Of a DNA stretch of 5,501 nucleotides, positions 5,372 to 5,501 are shown piece by piece. Source of the DNA: JAWVYT01 sp964605205. GTDB taxonomy: Bacteria > Gemmatimonadota > Gemmatimonadetes > Longimicrobiales > RSA9. How positions within the stretch are numbered: the first letter of the stretch is position 1; each line of letters starts with the position of its first letter. The DNA is taken from contig CAZSBL010000187.1 in assembly GCA_964605205.1 (NCBI GenBank), forward strand, positions 1-5,501. The letters run 5' to 3'. The notes beneath the pieces are model-generated. The model had not been told where the DNA came from. It ran no database searches and was given only the letters and a program-made list of their open reading frames with translations. The position numbers were made by a program, and so were the translations under genes.

Positions 5372-5376
5372 GAGCC

Positions 5377-5501
5377 ATGGAATTCGATCTCGAGCCACGC
5401 AGCCCCGTACCGCTCTACGAGCAGATCGCCGCCCGTTTCCGCCTCGCCATTGCGGCCGAGGACCTGGGCAACGGTGATGGGCTGCCCAGCGTCCGGAAGC
5501 T
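5377..5501 (+). CDS. GntR-family transcriptional regulator, N-terminus only
   Basis: The first 41 codons of a winged helix-turn-helix regulator that continues past the right edge. SPVPLYEQIAARFRLAI (9-25) and GNGDGLPSVRKL (31 onward) match the start of the GntR DNA-binding domain (P-x-Y-x-Q-I ... G-D-x-LPS-x-R-x-L). Beginning the domain so close to the N-terminus fits the YtrA subfamily, which is often next to an ABC transporter, or the aminotransferase-fused MocR type. The missing C-terminal part would decide. The ATG is chosen because the domain starts at once; no Shine-Dalgarno sequence precedes it. A strong palindrome overlaps its promoter, which suggests autoregulation. Confidence 0.9.
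   Translation, partial: MEFDLEPRSPVPLYEQIAARFRLAIAAEDLGNGDGLPSVRK

Larger units (their letters stand above)
5019..5376. other. Divergent intergenic region with clustered inverted repeats
   Basis: These 358 bp separate the leftward secreted-protein gene from the rightward GntR gene. They contain a small GGAGG/CCTCC hairpin (5094-5105), the long inverted repeat (5124-5199), two 8-bp hairpins (5220-5243 and 5258-5280), a TTGACA element (5321-5326) and a 24-bp palindrome (5348-5371). I see no credible protein-coding gene here. The short open frames across it lack ribosome binding sites and recognisable sequence. Confidence 0.6.

Noticed and set aside
1..5501. A CRISPR array, tRNA, rRNA, insertion sequence or new defence system
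   Set aside because: I saw no spaced direct-repeat array, no cloverleaf or rRNA-like sequence, no transposase motifs and no nuclease or toxin-antitoxin pair. The genes belong to common housekeeping or small accessory families.

Overview
The window is GC-rich bacterial chromosome with a G/C-biased third codon position. It is densely coded, with seven complete or edge-cut genes on the minus strand or at the right edge plus one prepilin gene on the plus strand. The split three-subunit transhydrogenase, an orphan type II-like pseudopilin, an SRPBCC/RidA pair and many starts without a Shine-Dalgarno sequence suggest a free-living, high-GC Gram-negative bacterium. Gemmatimonadota or a deep proteobacterial-type lineage is possible, but this is an impression and no marker gene is present.

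Left part (1-2527, minus strand): an operon pntA1-pntA2-pntB encodes a proton-translocating NAD(P)+ transhydrogenase. The NAD(H)-binding alpha domain, the small membrane part of alpha, and the beta subunit are three separate genes with 19-nt and 4-nt gaps, each with its own ribosome binding site. pntB runs off the left edge inside its NADP(H)-binding domain. The enzyme uses the proton gradient to move hydride from NADH to NADP+, supplying NADPH.

Centre (2528-3304): a 141-bp divergent intergenic region leads rightward to a lone type II secretion/type IV pilus-like prepilin. Its stop codon overlaps the stop of the convergent gene by 4 bp.

Right-centre (3301-5018, minus strand): three codirectional genes that may be one transcription unit. 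In transcription order they are a secreted DUF1579-like protein with low-complexity ends, a Rid-family protein lacking the catalytic arginine of true RidA, and an SRPBCC (START-like) ligand-binding protein with a glycine-rich insertion. No pathway linking them can be read from the sequence.

Right edge (5019-5501): a 358-bp divergent intergenic region holds a long, nearly perfect inverted repeat, two further perfect 8-bp hairpins, a TTGACA promoter element and a 24-bp palindrome just before a GntR-family regulator that runs off the right edge. The palindrome is probably the regulator's own operator.

I find no CRISPR array, tRNA, rRNA, transposase or convincing new defence or metabolic system. 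The most unexplained part is the hairpin cluster at 5124-5280.
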